DNA from: Stramenopiles sp. TOSAG23-3
Taxonomy: Eukaryota; Sar
DNA length: 16,896 bases
Direction: 5' to 3'
Assembly (NCBI GenBank): GCA_900128585.1
Contig: LT642471.1
Location: 1-16,896 of the forward strand
A program made the translations under genes and the position numbers. Each line of letters begins with the position of its first letter. Position 1 is the stretch's first letter. The notes below the pieces were generated by a model. That model did not search any database, was not told where the DNA came from, and saw only the letters and a program-made list of their open reading frames with translations. This document shows, in pieces, positions 14,504 through 16,896 of the stretch.

Positions 14504-16315
14504 TTACGATGAAAATTTCTGTTTCCATAGATTTCGTAGCCCCTTTGACCACTGCTGGTAATCCGGGTCCTCATGCTTCGTCAGTAGCGTAATAGTCTTG
14601 GCAATACCCGAATTCTTGATATCTTTGAGTGTGATGTCGTCTTTCTTCATGATCTCTTTCAGAATTTTTTTTACTTTCTTTTTTGGCCCATCCGGCGTGG
14701 CAGTGTATTTCAAGAGCCTTTTGTTGCATTCAGCGAAGAAGCTACTCTGACCGGCGGGCTTTGATTTATGTTTCTTCTTTTTCTTTTCCTTTTTCGACGC
14801 AGAATTTGAGCGGCGACGTTTCGACCCTTTCGAGGCATTCCCAGAGCCCGAAGGCTTCCTTTTCCTCGGAACGACAGACAGTGGAGCCCATTCAGCCTCA
14901 TCTTCGAGTTGCTGCCGGCTTTTCTTTACGGGTTTCTGTTCTTCCTCCATGTCTTCATCATCCTCATCGTCATCTTCGTCTTCTGATTCGACTTCCAACT
15001 TGTCGACTCGCTTCAACCCTTCGTCCACCACTGCTTCAGCCCGCGGCTCGTTTCCTTCTCCCGCTTCCTGATCGTTCTTAGCCAGGCCTTCCTGCTTTTG
15101 CAGCAATCGCTTTTGTCGTGCCTCTTTGACCAGTAATTTTCTCTCGTTGCGCCGGCGTCTTTCAGCCCTACGTTCCTCTGTGGTCAGGCCTGCGTACTTC
15201 TTTTTTGTCTTCTTTTTCTTCTTCTTCTTCTTTTTCTTCTTGGTCGCTGCAGCCTTCCTTTTCTTTGGCTCCCGATCCATCGCATATTCTGGAAAAATAC
15301 CTTTCTCTGCGAACTGTTTCTTGAAGAACGCGCTCGTCATACCGTACGCCCGCAGTTTTTTAACGCCCCGCTCTTCGCTGTTGGAGGACTTGTTCGCCGT
15401 AGCTTGGGGCTCGTCCTCCCCGCTACTGCTGCCCTCGCTTTCCGAATCGTTAGCCGAGGAACTCTCGGAATCGCTCTCGTCACTGCTGCTTTCGCTGGGA
15501 GGTTCGACGACTTTTTTCTTCGTAACTGCAGGCTTTTTGGGGGATTTACTCTTCTTCTCTTTCTTCGCTGGTGCCCAATCGAACGATTCTAACCCCAGGT
15601 CCAACTCGCTATCGGTCTCCCCGTCGTCGTACAAAATTCGCACGATGGTGACGTTCTCCGCCGCGTCTTTCGAAGTGCCCGTTTTCGCGCCCGTGATTTC
15701 CCCAAGGAAACCTTCGCCGTCCTCGTCTTTAATATTCAAGCGTCGGCCGACAAGCTTGTCAACGGGCGGCAAACGCCGCCTCTTCTTCGTTTGTTTGGTA
15801 AGGTCTATGTGGAGTTGACGCAGCCGTTCTGTTTTCGGTTTGGCCCGCTCCCCACTCGCTTCTTCAATAGCGCGTTGAAAAAATCCCTGCTCTTTCGTGG
15901 ACAACTTTTTCTTCCCCCCGTTCGTTTTCTCGAACTCGTCCTTGTTGGCGTCCCAGTCCACAATATTCTTCTTCGACACACAGCTGTAGGACAGGGTGTT
16001 GCCGTACCCGAACCACATGCATATGTAAAAGTTTTCTCGTTTTGCCCCTTTCTTGCTCCAGGCGTTCAGGGATTTATTCTTCGGTGGCGCAAGCAACGGG
16101 TGGTACACGATGCACGGCCAATAAGGGTCCCTTGCCCCCAATTTGGCCCATTTGATCTCATCGAACCAGCTCATGTACTCCTCGCTGAGACCTGCCAACA
16201 AACCATTTCCCTCAGGCTCGGCCCTCCCCTTCTTCTCCACGGCGGGAACGCTGGTGGCGTTCACAGGCGCCGCCCCCTCGTCCTGCCCGTCCGCTTTCGC
16301 CGCTTCTTCAGACAT
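14504..16315 (-). CDS. Nuclear chromatin protein: PWWP, Tudor-like, TFIIS-N domains
   Basis: A 603-residue protein. Residues about 53-130 fit a PWWP domain (IKWAKLGARDPYWPCIVYH, later FYICMWFGYGNT and DWDANKDEFEK), a reader of methylated histone and DNA. Residues about 186-248 resemble a Tudor-like barrel (LVGRRLNIKDEDGEGFLGEI, ending ILYDDGETDSELDL). A long disordered region follows, with Ser/Asp/Glu blocks (273-302, likely kinase CK2-type sites), a Lys-only run near 359-369, an Asp/Glu block (441-459) and several nuclear-localisation-like basic clusters (PRKRKP, SKRRRS). Residues about 525-600 match a TFIIS N-terminal/IBD-like helical bundle (FFAECNKRLLKYTATPDG...IAKTITLLTKHED...LRNLWKQKF). 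PWWP at the N-terminus and a TFIIS-N bundle at the C-terminus is the LEDGF/HDGF2 layout, which tethers elongation and chromatin factors to active genes. The extra Tudor-like domain is not part of that layout. The stop and ATG are clear, and no intron is needed. Confidence 0.9.
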   Translation of the reverse strand: MSEEAAKADGQDEGAAPVNATSVPAVEKKGRAEPEGNGLLAGLSEEYMSWFDEIKWAKLGARDPYWPCIVYHPLLAPPKNKSLNAWSKKGAKRENFYICMWFGYGNTLSYSCVSKKNIVDWDANKDEFEKTNGGKKKLSTKEQGFFQRAIEEASGERAKPKTERLRQLHIDLTKQTKKRRRLPPVDKLVGRRLNIKDEDGEGFLGEITGAKTGTSKDAAENVTIVRILYDDGETDSELDLGLESFDWAPAKKEKKSKSPKKPAVTKKKVVEPPSESSSDESDSESSSANDSESEGSSSGEDEPQATANKSSNSEERGVKKLRAYGMTSAFFKKQFAEKGIFPEYAMDREPKKRKAAATKKKKKKKKKKKTKKKYAGLTTEERRAERRRRNERKLLVKEARQKRLLQKQEGLAKNDQEAGEGNEPRAEAVVDEGLKRVDKLEVESEDEDDDEDDEDMEEEQKPVKKSRQQLEDEAEWAPLSVVPRKRKPSGSGNASKGSKRRRSNSASKKEKKKKKHKSKPAGQSSFFAECNKRLLKYTATPDGPKKKVKKILKEIMKKDDITLKDIKNSGIAKTITLLTKHEDPDYQQWSKGLRNLWKQKFSS

Positions 16316-16818
16316 TGTCGCAATGGTGTGTATGTAGTAGTAAACGGATAGTCGTACAACGTGTTTATTTTAACAAACGTTAATTAAACAAACAGTTCCA
16401 AGTTCGCTTTTTGTTCCCGCGTTTGCTGTTGATGTTAGCTAATTATTGTAATGATGCAATAATGGAAATAAGGCCAAAGAGGCAATGGAGACATGATGAT
16501 AAATAATGCAATTAATTATTTACCAAGTAGTAATTTCATCATCATTATTATTATTATTAATATTAATTATTTATTAATAAATAATAATAAAAATAAAATA
16601 ACAAACGAACATTGGATTCATTCTTCTTCCTATTCCATCGACGACGACCTTGATGTGATGATCTTGTTTAAAAAATACTAAAATAATTACGAGGTAGAAT
16701 ACTACGTATACATTACAATAATAATGGACATAATAGTGTGTGTACAGTATGAAAAAAAAGAAAAAAGATATCTTTTGATCTTTTCATCAGAATTTGCCAC
16801 CACCACCACCAAACTTCT

Positions 16819-16819
<1 letters not shown>
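16316..16819. other. AT-rich 5' flank of the PWWP gene
   Basis: This sequence lies upstream of the PWWP gene start. It is rich in ATT/AAT runs (notably 16540-16600) with no credible gene; the ORFs here are low-complexity. Unlike the other 5' flanks it shows no strong GGTACC or TTGGTA cluster, only CGTAC at about 16353 and ACTACGTATAC near 16701-16711. A CCACCACCACCACC run lies at about 16798-16810. Confidence 0.5.
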
Positions 16820-16850
<31 letters not shown>

Positions 16851-16855
16851 TCGAC

Positions 16856-16891
<36 letters not shown>

Positions 16892-16896
16892 TCGAC
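16820..16896 (+). repeat. CTTT microsatellite with GAC interruptions, running off the window
   Basis: (CTTT)8-C at 16820-16852 is followed by GACT, then (CTTT)9-C at 16857-16893, then GAC at the last three bases. The GAC interruption recurs after 41 bases, so this looks like a higher-order repeat that may continue beyond the window. On the coding strand of the PWWP gene it reads as a GAAA purine tract about 505-580 bases upstream of the ATG. Confidence 0.9.

Noticed and set aside
15126-15818. A 230-codon plus-strand ORF opposite the PWWP gene, with a long Phe run
   Set aside because: It is the antisense shadow of the Lys- and Ser/Glu-rich region. The Phe run is just the complement of AAG/AAA lysine codons, and there are no domains.

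Overview
This window looks like nuclear DNA of a unicellular eukaryote. The evidence is the protein content: a DH/PH Rho-GEF, an armadillo-type protein ending in a CaaX prenylation box, a PWWP plus TFIIS-N chromatin protein, an EF-hand-like protein, a secreted Cys-rich protein and a giant coiled-coil protein. No operon, Shine-Dalgarno pattern, tRNA, rRNA, CRISPR array or bacterial mobile element was seen. All six genes read through as single open frames, so the genome appears intron-poor. A flagellate or alga of the stramenopile type would fit, but the lineage is a guess.

Layout, left to right: (1) 1-5547 (+), a very long coiled-coil protein whose 5' end lies outside the window; (2) 5548-6441, an AT-rich convergent intergenic region packed with short dispersed repeats; (3) 6442-8373 (-), a Rho-family GEF with order DH, PH, zinc-ribbon-like motif, PH; (4) 8374-8888, spacer holding the GEF 5' flank; (5) 8889-9650 (-), a small armadillo-like protein ending in CVVL; (6) 9651-10673, a 1-kb divergent promoter region; (7) 10674-12635 (+), a degenerate EF-hand-like protein; (8) 12636-12901, a short convergent region; (9) 12902-13627 (-), a secreted 241-residue protein made of two near-identical 107-residue Cys-rich units; (10) 13628-14503, the promoter of gene 9 plus the repeat-rich 3' flank of the next gene; (11) 14504-16315 (-), a PWWP / Tudor-like / TFIIS-N protein resembling the LEDGF/HDGF architecture; (12) 16316-16896, AT-rich upstream sequence ending in a CTTT microsatellite that runs off the window.

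No pathway clearly links the genes. The GEF and the putatively prenylated armadillo protein are adjacent and same-strand, and both suggest small-GTPase or membrane signalling, but adjacency alone is weak evidence. The most distinctive signal is in the non-coding DNA. Gene 3' flanks carry about eleven copies of an AGCCAATTTTCTTGTTTTTA-like repeat plus a TTCGCAGTACA module. Gene 5' flanks lack these and instead carry TTGGTAC / GGTATTA palindromic motifs and coding-strand CCTCC tracts. This split between two kinds of intergenic sequence deserves a genome-wide test.
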